From Cucumis sativus (taxonomy: Eukaryota > Streptophyta > Magnoliopsida > Cucurbitales > Cucurbitaceae), in NCBI RefSeq assembly GCF_000004075.3, contig NC_026657.2, positions 11,408,001-11,472,000 on the forward strand: 64,000 bases of DNA. The letters run 5' to 3'. The translations under genes were made by a program, and so were the position numbers. Shown in pieces: positions 14,202 to 27,400 of this stretch; within the stretch, counting starts at the first letter, position 1, and every line of letters begins with the position of its first letter. Below the pieces are notes generated by a model that saw nothing but the letters and a program-made list of their open reading frames with translations, did no database searches and was not told where the DNA came from.

Positions 14202-14733
14202 AAAATACTAATAAGTAATAATAGAAAATTATAGTTCACCTAAATGTAGCCTCGTTGGCACTCCTATAGTAATCTAATATTAACAACTAGACTTTAACAA
14301 GATTTCTGCCATATTTACAATTTCTTTAAAATATTACCATTATTACAACCTAATTCTTATATTTACAACTTTTAATTAAAAAAAACAAAACAATTTTTTT
14401 CTAGGAAATGTAGTTTGCCTTTCCCATGCAAGTAAGAGATTATGAAAATGTTTATCTAAAACATAACTCAACGAAGTAACGTTTGTAAAGTAATTTGAAA
14501 GTAATTTTGAAATAGCTAAAAGTACATCTATTATGTTCAGAATTGCTTTAAAACACTTTTTAACTTGAAATCAATTCTGACATTTAATTTTACACTTCAA
14601 ATGCAACTATCATACAAAAGGATCTTAGGGGTGATTCTGAAATTTATAGAAGTAATTTTAGAATCACTCCTGACTAATTTCTGAAATGAACTCAGTATAT
14701 TCAAATGAAGATTTTGAAGTTATATATGAAAAA

Positions 14734-15130
14734 TAGATGAATTACACAGCCACTCATTCAAGCCATGGCTGCAGGAGATCATTGCCTTCCTAGACGTCAG
14801 CCTCGATCAATTTACTGAAAAAATAATTAACACATTAAGAGAAAGCCACCAGTGTGTATCATAGGCCATTCTATATCTAAAACCTATACAAATATTATCG
14901 AGATACCTTGTTGAATGAATCAGAATCAGGCTCGGGTATGGAGTGCCTCAAGGTTGAAGATTTATATCATTAACAACATGTTAGTCACATAAAAACAGAG
15001 ACACCCATAATAACAAAGCTGGGTTCTATTCTAATGCAGTGGCGTACACATTCATAAATACTTGCTATCAGTATACAAATTTAAGATACCATCTACTCTT
15101 GTTCATCAAATGCGTCAGAACATCTTCAAC
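14734..15130 (-). pseudogene. Decayed tandem duplicate of the BRR2 3' end
   Basis: On the minus strand this segment repeats, with divergence, the last coding nucleotides of BRR2, its 3'-UTR intron and the following 3'-UTR exon. Block 14734-14862 matches 15154-15282 (offset 420; shared CACTCATTYAAGCCATGGCTGCAG and AACACATTAAGAGA). Block about 15088-15130 matches about 15320-15370 (offset about 232; shared TTCATCAAATGC and CATCTT). The copy carries about 190 bp of extra sequence between the blocks, an in-frame stop in the small exon-like piece and a 2-bp length change in the coding-end piece. It therefore looks non-functional and old. Confidence 0.7.
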
Positions 15131-15153
15131 ATGAGAAAGTTACACGAGGAAAC

Positions 15154-15324
15154 TAGAAGAATTACTTATCCACTCATTTAAGCCATGGCTGCAGGGCATC
15201 GTCAGCTTCGCGCTCATGGATAGCCTCCAACAATTTCCTGAAAGAATAATGAACACATTAAGAGAGCCACTAGTGTGTATATCAATTCATAGGCGCAAAA
15301 GAGTTTAAGAGTTAAAGTACCCAG
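15154..15324 (-). other. BRR2 3' UTR with a probable UTR intron and terminal exon
   Basis: Downstream of the BRR2 stop codon the minus strand shows a plausible donor about 10-15 bases after the stop (gctgg|gtactt) and an acceptor (ttctttcag) just before 15237. A spliced 3'-UTR exon from 15237 downwards is therefore likely. This exon would encode, in one frame, a short peptide ending ADDALQPWLK then a stop (TGA). Whether that peptide is ever translated is unknown. The same structure is duplicated in decayed form at 14734-15130. Confidence 0.5.
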
Positions 15325-18300
15325 CTACTCGTCTTCATCAAATGCAGCTGCATCTTTAACATCCACTGTGAAACTATATTCCTGGTCGCAGCCCAAGTAC
15401 GAATCACACATGAAATAAAGGGTGTACGATTTCTTTCCGGTATCTGCAGGTGCAGTGAAATCAAGCTTGACCTTTGCCTTCCTTTGAAGAGAAACTCTTT
15501 TAATCGCTAGTAGCTGGTTACTCTTTGTGTCGCCGACAACAAGCCACCAGCCTTCTTCTTTGGCTTTAGGATACCTTAAAGCATCCACAGGCCCAACCTC
15601 GGTCCTCCCATCAAGATCCCGCTCAAGTGTAACCTGCAGTGTTACGTTCTCTCCTGCTGCAACATTCTCACCATCTAGTACCTCATATGCCATATCAATA
15701 TTTGGAAACCGATTGCAAAAGCGTGCAATGTCCAGCAACTGCGAATCGGACATCTGAAGTAGTTCATGCCTTTCGTTATCCTCCATTTCCACCAGGTCAA
15801 ATATTGTCTCTATGTTCTTTCCAGAGTTCTCTTGGCATCTCTTGGCTAGCTCCTTTGTGAAATGTGGTAGCTGAAGAAGCATGGAATCCCGCTCCCACAA
15901 GCCTTGGGTTACCATTTGACTGACTTCCATTGCGAGAAGGGCAAGGCTCAGCCAACCATTGCTTGAAATGACATCCACCATTGCCTGTAGCAACCTACTG
16001 GCTGAAATGACTACCTCTCGTTGATCCAATGCCAAGTTACCACCAACAGATTGCCTTGAGAAATAAGCCTGCAGCAAAGCATTTGCTTTGACATGTGGGT
16101 CTGTGCATTTCGGATTTTCGAATGAAAATCGCTGATGATTAATCAATCTACGAATCAACTCTTCTTCACCCGGTCGTATTGGAAGCAATGCATACTCAGA
16201 AGCTGAAGCCAGAATCTCCAAAAGACCCTTCATCTTGGTTTTAGCAGTTAAAGAAGAACTGAAACGCTCAATAGTAGTGTAACTAATGTAATAATACGAT
16301 GCTATCATACCAAGATTAGATGGAGACAAGTCCATGTCATCCTCAATGCTGATGCACTTGCTTGCTTCTAAGTCACTCAACGTGTGCTCAACAAGCTCAG
16401 AAAGGTGGTCAGAAAGATGCCTATGACTGACACCTTGAAGATTATAATAATTGGGATTCTGAGTAAGCCTTCTGTACATAAGAGTCCACGTAATATAATC
16501 AACAGCATCTTGCTTGTTCTCAATAATTCCAGCAACAATTTCTGCATTTATATTATCATGGAGAAAATGGTGTAGGTGGCTTTCAACAGGGAAAGCTTCA
16601 TATAAGAATTTCTTGTAGTATTCTTTACGGGGTGCATGGCAGAGAATCACACATTTCCCAGAATTATCAAGTAGTGGTCGACTAGCATGGCCCATCATCT
16701 GCATCAAATCAGTAACAGGATAATCGGTGTGAGCATTTTCTCTTCCATCATAATACTGTGTTCCCATTACTACTACCAAATGGGCTGACAATGGAACACC
16801 CCAACACATCGAGCTGCTTATAACACAAACTTGAATCCAACCTGCTTCAAACAGTTGCGTCACAACTTCTTGATCCAAGCTAGACAATCCCTCATGCAAA
16901 TAGCCAACTCCATGACGTAAAATGGCTTTCAGCATCTCATCGTTGATCTTGTCAACAAAAGGCTCAATGTCTTCAAGAGATCTCAACAAAAATGGCAATT
17001 TCTCTCCATTATCTGCACTTGAGTACGTCATTATATCCACCGCTGTCAGTCTGACGTGCTTTCTCGTGGGAACAAAGACAATAGCAGGCTTTCCATTCTT
17101 TGCATGCTGAACAATAGCAGTGTATGTTGGTTTCGTCATTGCCTGCATTCTGGCTTCAAAATTAGCTATATCCACCCCCTGAATATGAATCTCCAAAGGA
17201 ACAGGGCGAACACCAGGCGGAAAATTGAAGAGACCATGAGAAGTAGCCCCTATCCAATCCCCAATATCTTTTGCATTTGCAAGAGAAGTAGAAAGAGCCA
17301 CAATTCGAATCTTGTTCTCAATCTGACTAGCAATATATCTCATCCTCGACACAATCACCTCCAATACAGGACCACCTTGACCCCCAATCAAGTGAAGTTC
17401 ATCAATAATAAAAAGACTGACCTGTTGAACATACTTTCGTTGTTTCCAACGACGAGATAAAGCATCCCATTTTTCAGGGGTACTAATGATTATTTGACCT
17501 CTCTCGAGAAGCTTCAAATCTGTAGCCGTTTCCCCTGTTAACTCAACAACACGGATTCCAAGTCCCTTTCCAAACTTCTTATCCCAATCCCTGTAACGTT
17601 CTTTGGCAAGAGATTCGATAGGGGCAATGTACACAGCACGTAATACGTTATCCTGTCCTTTCTGATAATTCCTTAATATAGCAAACTCTGCACATATAGT
17701 TTTTCCACTTCCAGTTGGTGCAGCAACTAGAACATTGTCGTCTGTGTTATACAGTACGGTAAAGACTTGAGTCTGAACAGGATTGAAATGCTTGAAATCT
17801 TGATAAAGAGCTTCATAAGATGGATTTCTTAATGCAGTCACAGGAAGAGGTTGCAAGTCTAACAACTCCGTTGGTGGGGGGAACTTTTCTGGCAGAATGA
17901 GGTGCCTAAAAGAGACCGGCAAAATAGTTTGTGACCCTAGCCATCTATCTGACACAACACGTATGAAATACTGTGGGGGTAGTGGTTCACATATTGGCAC
18001 CGTGAAATTCAAAGTGTGATCCTCATCAATGTACTGCTTCTTCAACAAGAAATGCTCATGATGATGTATAAATTCACCATCATTATCCTCCACAAGTACC
18101 CAGAACGACTCTACATATCCATGAACCTTGTCCTCCCACTGGAAGTCTGGTGTTATTGTAAGCTCAACTCTCAGAACTGTACGTGTAATTGGCTGAACAT
18201 GTGCCGCCAGATTTAATTTAGGGAATTGATGGATGAACTTATGTAGAGTTCTACCCATTTTTGGGGCACGTATAAGCTCACCTAGCTCCTGCGATGAGAG

Positions 18301-21300
18301 ATCATAATACCGTTCCCAAGCCAAATCCTTCTTCTCAAGCTTCATAAGAATATCATTGGAGATACCATGGAATTGCCGGAGAGGTGTCTGGACACTCCAC
18401 ATTCTTTTACTCACCATCTTGCACAAGTTCAAGGCCTTCTCAGCAAGTTGTGCCCATCCTCGTTTCAGAACAATCTCAAAAAGAGCCCGCATAAGCCGCC
18501 CAGCACTCTAATTTCATGAAGGAAGTTATATTAATTCAACGAAAACCAAATTAGCATAGGCCTTAGTATAGGACAAATAAAATTAGTACAGACAATAAAA
18601 GAAGTTTAAAAAAGAACAAAGCTTGCAAGAGTCCACAAGATGAGTTCTAAATTACCATTAATAACAAAGAATAAGCTTTAAGATTGAAGTGTGATAATTC
18701 AATTTGTATAAATTTACTGAATAAAAGCCAACTGAACAGACCTGAGTTATGAACACCATGTCAGATGTCAGTGACAGCCCTTCCAATTTTAACTGAGATA
18801 TATACGCTTGCAGCAAAACATTGATCTTGGCACTGGGTTCCTCCAAGCTTTCCTTGATAGGAATTGGAACACGTTCCAGCAGCTTTGCTAATTCCATTTT
18901 TTCATCTTGTCGCACCGTTACATATTTAAATTCTTCACTCAATGAGAACAAACGACATAGTTCAATATCCCCCATCATTGGCTTCAAATGCTCATTGTAA
19001 GTGGATATTGTTCCATGTGTTATATAGTAGTAGCTAGCAATGCGACCCAAGTCCGTAACTTGGAAATACCCACTTTTCCGATCATACTTCACAAGATTAT
19101 TTTTATCTAAAATTGTAGCAGCTGAATGAATCTGCAAACATGAAGTATCCTCATAATAAGAAAAACGGAAGTATCCTCATAATAAGAAAAACGGAAGTAT
19201 CATCATACAAAACTACTATATTAAATAAGAATCATATTTATCAGCAACACAATCAATATGTATCCCACAAGCTGTTTTTCAAACGCAAGTGTAATGCAAC
19301 ATGCATTATTCTGGACAGTTTTCTGCACAAGGAAATACGAAACTTGTTGACTCAGGTCAGAGAGGAATAGAAGAAATTTTTTAACTAATATTGCAAAGCT
19401 TCTCCAGCCTCTAGGTAGTTTTCCCTTTAAATTTTGTCTATTTCCTTTTACTTTCCTACAAAGTAGAACCTCTCGTTGATTTTCTTTCGACGAGTTCAGT
19501 ATAGCACCACCCATTATTTTTAAAAGAAACGAACTCTTTTTTTTCTTTTTCTGGCCCAGAGCATGAAACTTCACAGTAATTTGATATAAGCTAGAAGAGG
19601 GAATAGCTCCAACCCATGAGAGCTTACACAAAACCATTTTAATAGTTTCTATTGGTTCTTTTCATAATAAACTTCCTCGTCATTACTGATCTATTTCTGA
19701 TAAATGGAACAGTTTGCCACATATATCAATTTATAATGCCAACTTTCATCTTCTACCCTATTTGACTATTGAAGATGATAATTCATAAGGCTACTAACAT
19801 CTTAGTATATATAGTTGGTAGAGGTTATTTTTGTGGGTCATAGGTCCTCTACTCAAGCATCTCCTTTGGGCATTAGGTTGAGGAATAGGTAAACTATTTG
19901 ATCCATTGTGACCGAGTGGCTTGGAGAATCAAATGCTTCATTCTGCAGACTGAAGCATATCATAAAAACTATTCACGATCCATTTACATCTTCATTGTTC
20001 ATATATTCCTATTTTCTGTTCATTCTAGACTACAGATCACAATCATAATAATCACCGCCTAGCATGTTGTATAGCCACTTTTCTTTTTAATCTTGTTTTG
20101 ATCTTAAAGTGAAGTGTTGTTTCTTTCTACAAGTAAGAAAATATTTCTGAAACGATAATTATCACCTATCATATTTGTTAATATGATTTTCTGAAGTGTT
20201 GAATTTTAATCATCTGACACCTAAGACCTAAAACCTAAGACCTAAGATCCCAAACACATGGAAACAATGAACATTCTACAAATAACATGCAATCCAGCAA
20301 AAAACCAATATTAGACATTTTCAAGACGACAAAAATGAAGTATTTTGAACATACCAAATCAGCTCTCCTCTCTTCCAATGTTATATCCCTTGTAGGAGCA
20401 TCAGCTGCTAGTCCATAGAGGGTGGGATTCCTTAGCATACGAACATACAAGTAAGTATATCCCAGCCAATTAGACGCTTCTCTTGCATTTTGAACCGTTC
20501 CAAGAACAATTTCTGCATTTAATTGATCGGCCAATTTGGACACAAACTGACTTTCAATTGGTAGCTGTTGGTTCATTAGTGAAAGATAATACTGTAACTC
20601 ACTATGTCCCGTGATGATTATTCCCGTTCCCTCAGAATCAAATTGTGGTCTTCCTGCACGACCCAGCATCTGCATAACATCTAGAGGACTCAACTCAGTC
20701 CATGCTCCTTTCTCTGGATTGTAAATTTGAGTTCCCTTGATAATAACACAATGAGCTGGCAGATTCACACCCCAAGCAAGAGTAGCCGTTGAAACCAAAA
20801 CTTGAATATGACCATCAGCAAAAAGATCCTCAACAAGTTGGCGATCAACCCTTGTCATCCCAGCATGATGAATTGCAAAACCATAGGGTAGAAGGTCTTT
20901 GAGCTCATTACTTTTAACTAAATCAGTATGAGTGTGAAGAATCTCACGGCTAGCACTGTCCTCCTTCAAGAATCTGCTAAGTGTATCATTGGCAAGAGCA
21001 GCATCTCGTATAGCACGAGCTGTTTTGGATGTTTCTTTCCTTGAATGGACAAAGATAAGAACCTGATGCTTTCCTGCAAACGACATCACCTTCTCATAAC
21101 AGAGATCGTTCATCAATTGGAACCTCTGCAATGGCTTCTTCACCGTTATTCCAATGTACTGTTGATAGAGTGCGACTGGTCTATAGCTATTGTCAAAATG
21201 GAACAGACCTTTCTTTGGATCAACTCGCAAAAATAATGCTACGTCTTCATAATTAGGGAGTGTGGCTGATAATCCCACCAGGCGGATATGCTCCTTAGTG

Positions 21301-23309
21301 GTCTCAATTTGCCTCACAGTTCTGGCAACAATGCTTTCAAGAACGGGACCTCTGTTATCATGAAGAAGATGAATCTCATCAATAATCAAAAGCTTTACAA
21401 GTTGTGTGTATGTGCGGTCACCTGACTTCCTAGTAATGATATCCCACTTCTCTGGAGTTGTCACAATAATTTGAGTCTCATCAATCTGTTGACGAGTCAA
21501 TGTTTGATCTCCACTAAGTTCCCGTACTTTGACACCATAGTCCTGCAAGCGATTAGATAGATTGCCAACAACTTCAGCAACAAGGGCTTTCATAGGTGCA
21601 ACATATACAATCTTATAATCATTGTGGTTGTACGAACCATCTGGATTTGTGTGTAGAGCAATCTGCTGTAGTATAGTAAGGACTGCAACGTTGGTTTTTC
21701 CGGCACCAGTGGGAGCACACAAAAGAACATTGTCGGCTTTAAAAAGGGCAGTCTCGTAGACTTTACTCTGCACCCTATTTAACTGAGTCATTCCCTTAAA
21801 AGCTGGTTGTGCCCAATCTGGCATGGAAGCAATTTTAACAAATTTCTCATCGCTACCAAAAGGCTTCGCATTCAGTTTAGGTACATGAATCTCTTCATAA
21901 CCCTTACCCAGATGTCTGTATGATCCATCAGGAAGTACACACTTGTTGTTTGCCATCAAAAGACTACCTTGTTGAAATGCAATACTGTCGAGATCAAGCA
22001 ATTGGCTCTGTCCAGTCAACCCCCCGTTGTCCATATCTCTCTCAACGGGGTCCCTCCTTCCCCTTTCCGCATCCCCTCCGCTCTCATCCTTCAATCGACG
22101 AGCCTCTTCTCTAATACTCTTCTCTAAATTCTTTTGTCGTTCTTTTGCTGTCGCTCTAGTAGCATGCAGCTGCTCAAGAATTGCAGCTAAATCTGGACCC
22201 AGATGCATCATTTCCTCCTCGATTTTTTTTCTCTCTTCTTGGTCTTCAGATCTAGCCAAACGGGTGCACCATACAACCTTCAACCGATTCCGTAGAAGAA
22301 ATTTTACAAGGCTGAATTTTTCAAACTGGAGGTGCACCAACAACTTAGTCTCAATTTCTCGGTCGTCACCTTCAGCCAGTATCTTCAGTACCTCTTCTGC
22401 AAGCTTCTGACATTGCTGTGGATCAATTTGTTGCTCGTAAGCCTGAGAGATTTTCCTCTGGAGCCAGTAAGCATCAATATCCTGAACATTCAGGTTCATA
22501 CCTCCATCATTTTCCTGCAAATCATCGTCATCAATTCCCCCATCCATCTGCATAGCCCCAGAACCATTAGGCTCTGCCACATCATCCTCATCTTCTTCAT
22601 CCTCCTGAACCATGTCAAGATCGCTCTCTTCCTCCTCCTCATTCTCCTCGAATTCAACAGCAACACCTATATCATCATCAAGAGCACCGTCCCCATTAGC
22701 AGTGGCAGGCCCAGTAGCATCATTCCCATCTTGATAATCCGTAATAAGCCTCCCAATGGATACCAACTGATCGAATACATTGTTTGGAATAGGATTCAAT
22801 AATTTCTCAATTTCCTTTTTCTTGTCCGGGTTCTTGAACGAATCATTTTTCAAAACCGCCAAAATCTCATCCGCCGCACCACTCACTATACTCAACGGTT
22901 GCCCACCCAATTGCTGTTGAATGACACTAAGCATAGCCTCATAAGCAGCCCTAGTCTCCTTAGTCTTGGGCATGTAAACACCTTCTTCAGTAGAAGTAAG
23001 AACACTTTCTTCCTGAAGTCGACGGCGCTTGCCTTGCCTACTGGGCTGCGGCTCCGCAATGGGGTCGAGCTCTTTCTTCTTCCTCTTGGATTTCTTGAGT
23101 TTCTCATCCAATTCCGGAGGTCTACCTCTATAAGCCCTGTCGCCAAAGCTTTTGGGATCGATTTTTCCATAAAGAGACTCGGGCTCGCCTGTGGGTTCAT
23201 GGGTGTCGCGAGGGCGAGAGTCGGTGGTGAGAACCAAACTGGAGTTGGCTCGGTACTCGTATTGCTTAAAGCGAGCGTGTGCTTCGGCACCACCACCCAG
23301 ATGCGCCAT
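15325..23309 (-). CDS. BRR2A: Pre-mRNA-splicing helicase BRR2 (U5 snRNP 200 kDa, DExH12 type)
   Basis: Ski2-like RNA helicase of the U5 snRNP that unwinds U4/U6 during spliceosome activation in the nucleus. Coding exons are 23309-20355, 19131-18742 and 18507-15325, all in phase 0, giving 2175 aa, the usual length for plant BRR2. The N-terminal region is acidic (about 220-270). The first helicase cassette has Walker A APTGAGKT (532-539), DEIH (644-647) and motif [11 protein letters not shown] (880-888). The second has APTGSGKT (1378-1385) and DELH (1484-1487) but motif VI reads QMMGHASRP. That fits the known regulatory, poorly active C-terminal cassette of this family. Each cassette is followed by a Sec63-like region; the protein ends ...DEDE. 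The start gives [19 protein letters not shown], the family's typical N-terminus. It is divergent from the chloroplast S1 gene. Confidence 0.96.
19142..19202. repeat. 26-bp tandem repeat in BRR2 intron 1
   Basis: The unit GAAGTATCCTCATAATAAGA(AAAACG) is present twice in a row from 19142 and 19168, followed by a partial third copy. It lies in the first intron of BRR2, about 10 bases upstream (in BRR2 sense) of the acceptor at 19132-19134, so the repeats make up the 3' end of the intron. The rest of this 1.2-kb intron (19132-20354) shows nothing recognisable. Confidence 0.85.
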
Positions 23310-24419
23310 TATAGAAGTTAAAAGAGTTGAAAGAAGAAACTAGGGTTTTGAGGAAAGGAAGAAGACGCTCCCAAACCCTTCGAAATGTAACAAACGGATC
23401 AACTTCCCCTTTTCTATCACGGTCTCACCATATTCTCTGACTTCTCTTCATGTTTGTTTTCCTTTTTCTAAATAAATATTTGAATTTTATTTAACCGACC
23501 TTTTTACCCTAAAAATTACAAAAAAAATAAAAATAAAATCAATGATAACAAAATAAACCATCAAAATTTCACCAGTCATTTATCCAATTCATTGTTTAAT
23601 TTTCAAAGAATAAATCAATCTAGTAAGTACGAATTTATATTTTCAATACTTACTACATATAATCAAACATTTCACACTTTATTAGACATTTTTAGTTTAA
23701 AAATCTATTCAACCTCGAACTTAGAAATTTAATAACCTATTACCACAAAAACTAAATTGAAACTTCATAATAGGACTAAATATGTAACGGTAGATAGGTA
23801 ATATCTTGACTAGTTGAGTTTTTTTTTCAAATAATAAAATTAAAAGTGCATTATATCATGAGTCGATATAGTGGTAAATATATTACTTGATGTTAATAGT
23901 TAAGGAGGTCATAGGTTGAATTCATAATCATCCACCCGAAATTTAATATTCTCGAATTTTAACATTGTAAGATAATTTAAGTTGATTAGTCACACATGCC
24001 AATATAGTTCAATAAAGAAAAAAAACAATATTTTATGAACTTAGTTAATCAACACTAAAACAATATTTTATGAACTTAGTTAATCAACACTTAAAACATT
24101 CAAAATGTGAGAATGGGAGGTAAATATTTTTGAAAAATTACAAAAAAAATTTAATAATAGATTTGAATTAAGAAACAAATATATTTATATATGTATGGGG
24201 TTGTATGTTTTAAAATAAAATGTTTGATGTTTTTCATCTATAACGTGAAAGATATTGTGGATGGAAATATTGGGGGAGATAAAAAGGTTAATGCTATATT
24301 GAATTCGATGATAGTAAAATACAATAACAGAAAGAGTGGGTAAGATTATATATTTGCGAAAAGCTATCTTCACTACCTTATCCAACCCAAACACCACATC
24401 AACTGTCGGAAGAAGGGAG
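23310..24419. promoter_or_regulatory. Shared intergenic promoter region of BRR2 and chloroplast RPS1
   Basis: The two genes are transcribed away from each other across 1.1 kb. Just upstream of the BRR2 ATG the BRR2 sense strand has a telo-box-like AAACCCTAG (23340-23350), a motif common in plant translation and housekeeping promoters. A perfect 35-bp direct repeat sits at 24022-24056 and 24057-24091, about 330 bases upstream of the RPS1 start. A tRNA-derived SINE-like trace (GGTTGAATTC at about 23914) is possible but weak. The region is otherwise AT-rich, without reading frames. Confidence 0.55.
24022..24091. repeat. Perfect 35-bp tandem duplication in the RPS1 upstream region
   Basis: A unit starting AAAACAATATTTTATGAACT and ending TTAGTTAATCAACACT is repeated head to tail without mismatch (24022-24056, 24057-24091). 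Perfect identity implies a recent duplication. Confidence 0.9.
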
Positions 24420-27400
24420 ATGGCTTCCATGGCTCAGCAATTTACTGGGTTGCGATGTGCTCCTCTTTCTTCATCGCGTCTCTCCAAGCCATTTTCTTCT
24501 AAGCATTTTCTGAACAAATCCCGTTCGCTTCCTGTTCAAGCTGCAGTCATTTCGGGCCCTATTCCCAGTCCTCAGACCAGGGAGCGTTTCAAGCTCAAGG
24601 AGGTCTTTGAGGAGGCTTATGAACGTTGCCGTAATGCCCCTGTAGAAGGCATATCTTTCACTCTTGAGGACTTCCATGCCGCTCTTGAAAAATACGACTT
24701 CGATTCTGAATTGGGAACTAAGGTTATTTCTGGGTTGTCGTTTTTTTTTTCCTTTTCAATTGTGTATTTTTGTGGGGGCGTTTAGTTGATTATACTGGAT
24801 GGGATGTCGTGAAGTTTAAAGGGTTGTTGGTTTGATGTTTGGGAATTGGGATTTTTTTATTTATTTTTTAATAGTGGTGGGTTTTAGTTTGTTTATGTAG
24901 TTCGATGATTTTTCTTGTTAATTACATTGGATTCTGGATTCTGTAACGTTGAATGTTTTGCTAATTTGATGTTATGGGAATTGGGAAGTAACAGCAATGA
25001 GATGCTTGAGGTGCATTTGAAGGAGATTGGGTTGTAATTTATGCAGTGTCTCTTTTCAGGTGAAAGGTACTGTGTTTTGTACGGATAATAATGGAGCACT
25101 TGTTGACATTACTGCCAAGTCATCTGCATATTTGCCATTGCAAGAGGCTTGCATTCACAGAATCAAGCATGTAGAAGAAGCAGGAGTATTTCCTGGCTTG
25201 AGAGAGGAGTTTGTTATTATTGGTGAGAATGAATCTGATGATAGCTTGATTTTGAGCTTGAGATCCATTCAATATGACCTGGCTTGGGAGAGGTGCAGAC
25301 AGCTTCAAGCAGAGGACGTTGTTGTCAAGGGTAAGGTGGGTATTTCTACTCCAATTTTTGGTGCTTTTGTTTGTATACGTCGTCTGAAACGTGGGTGTGA
25401 GATCGCTGTCTAGTTGGGTAATAGGAAACTAAGATGTGTTATAGCATTTGCAGCATCATTTACCGAGAGGGGGATGGTTGTTCTATGCCATTTATCACTT
25501 GTTGTGCTTTTTTATACTCGTGTTTTTTTCCATAGGTCATTCATTTTAAATAACCACGAGACTCAAAGGCTTAAGGTTATGATTTCTTGTGAATGTTGTT
25601 CTATGCTTGTTATCGTTTGTTGTGCTTTTGTCGTACTCATGTTTTTTTTTCCATAGGTCATTCATTTTAAATAACCACTAGACCCAAAGGCTTAAGGTTA
25701 TGATTTATTATAAATTTAATTTGTGGAGTTGGACATTTGCGCAAGGCTCAATAAGTGATTACGAATTAAGACTAGAAAATGGCATTTCGCAATGCCATAC
25801 TAAATCACCCTTAAATATTAAAAGAAAGAAAGGTGCTAGGTTACTGTAAATTTTATATTGTATTAGTACTTAACAATTCATATGTGGCCATTTCTTCTGT
25901 GTTCAATGTTCAGGTGGTCGATGCTAACAAAGGTGGAGTTGTGGCAGTTGTGGAAGGCCTAAGAGGGTTTGTCCCTTTCTCACAGATATCAACGGTAATT
26001 TCTCGTAGCTATTGAGGACACTCACATTTTGAGAGTTCTTCTGGTTTTATTTATATATAATATATAACAGACTATAGTTACTGCTGGAGTAAAGCTTATT
26101 AGTTTCTCACAATTGTTAATCAATGAATGGTTGGTTGTACGTGGTGTTATTTGCAAAGGTCATGCTGATTTTCCACTTCCTTCCCCCACAATTATCAATT
26201 GGATACATTGGTACTATTTTAGTTTTGTTGATGTTAGTTATATACTGCTGATTAACGCCATGCCTGTTTTGTCTTTTTATCCCTGCAATGTTTCAGAAAT
26301 CAAATGCTGAAGAGCTTCTCAGCAAGGAGCTTCCTCTAAAGTTTGTGGAGGTTGATGAAGAACAATCAAGGCTTGTCCTTAGTAACCGTAAGGCCATGGC
26401 TGACAGCCAGGCACAACTTGGAATTGGATCAGTGGTCACCGGGACAGTTCAAAGCCTTAAACCTTATGGTGCATTCATTGATATTGGTGGAATCAATGGT
26501 CTTCTTCATGTTAGTCAAATCAGTCATGACCGGATATCGGATATTGCAACAGTCCTTCAGCCTGGGGACTCTCTCAAGGTAATTTAATGCCTTTCAAGTG
26601 ATTTTAAGGTGCTTCTTACTCTCATGATTTCAAGTTTTACAATGAGCTCTTTTGGCATAGGTCATGATATTGAGCCACGATCGTGAGAGAGGCCGAGTTA
26701 GTCTCTCTACCAAGAAGTTAGAGCCCACTCCTGGGGACATGATTCGCAATCCAAAGCTTGTTTTTGAGAAGGTATCCTCTTTGCTGACTAGAGTTATCTA
26801 TTTCTGTTATTTTTGTACCGATGCTGCTTTTTCTTGTTATACGTGGATTTACTTGCACAGGCTAACGTGCTTTGGTCTTTCAGCTACAATGCTACAATCT
26901 CATTTCATTAGTTAAAGTGCAAATTTTAATATGGCCAAGGTTTTGTGCTTTCTAGGGTAGCAGAAACTGCTGACTAATTGCTATTTCACCTTCACCTTAG
27001 CATGTCTTTTTTTTTTTTTTCAGATTTTTAAAACTACGATTGCTAGACTTTTGGTGGTTATCCCTTGAATGTTTTTTTTCTTTATATTTGTAAGTGTTCC
27101 GACCAGTTTACACGCCCCTCAACTAATCTCATAGGACAACCCATCTGACCTAAAATCTAGAGTCATGTGGAGGGAGTAATGCTTAAAACCTCTGCTTTGC
27201 TGGTAAATTTGGATATGGATAGTAGTAAATATTTTGAAAATAGAAAGTAATCTTAGAGTTTCTGATCCTTTGTTTTGGGAAGTCTATTGTTAGAGCGCAC
27301 TTGATAGTTGATAGGAATATTTGCAATCATTACTTGAAGGCCTATATGTAAACTTATGTACTTTCAGTTGGGGTTATATTTCTTTTTTCTAGATTCTTGT

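Noticed and set aside
18493..20354. Possibility that BRR2 is split into two separate genes
   Set aside because: The 130-codon middle exon (19131-18742) joins both parts in frame with GT-AG sites, and the total of 2175 aa equals a normal BRR2.
15527..23321. Plus-strand reading frames of 60-156 codons across BRR2
   Set aside because: They lie opposite coding exons of BRR2 and are antisense shadows of a strongly conserved gene.
24336..24419. Upstream in-frame ATG for chloroplast S1
   Set aside because: The extra 28 residues do not fit the transit peptide pattern; ATG at 24420 gives the family-length protein.
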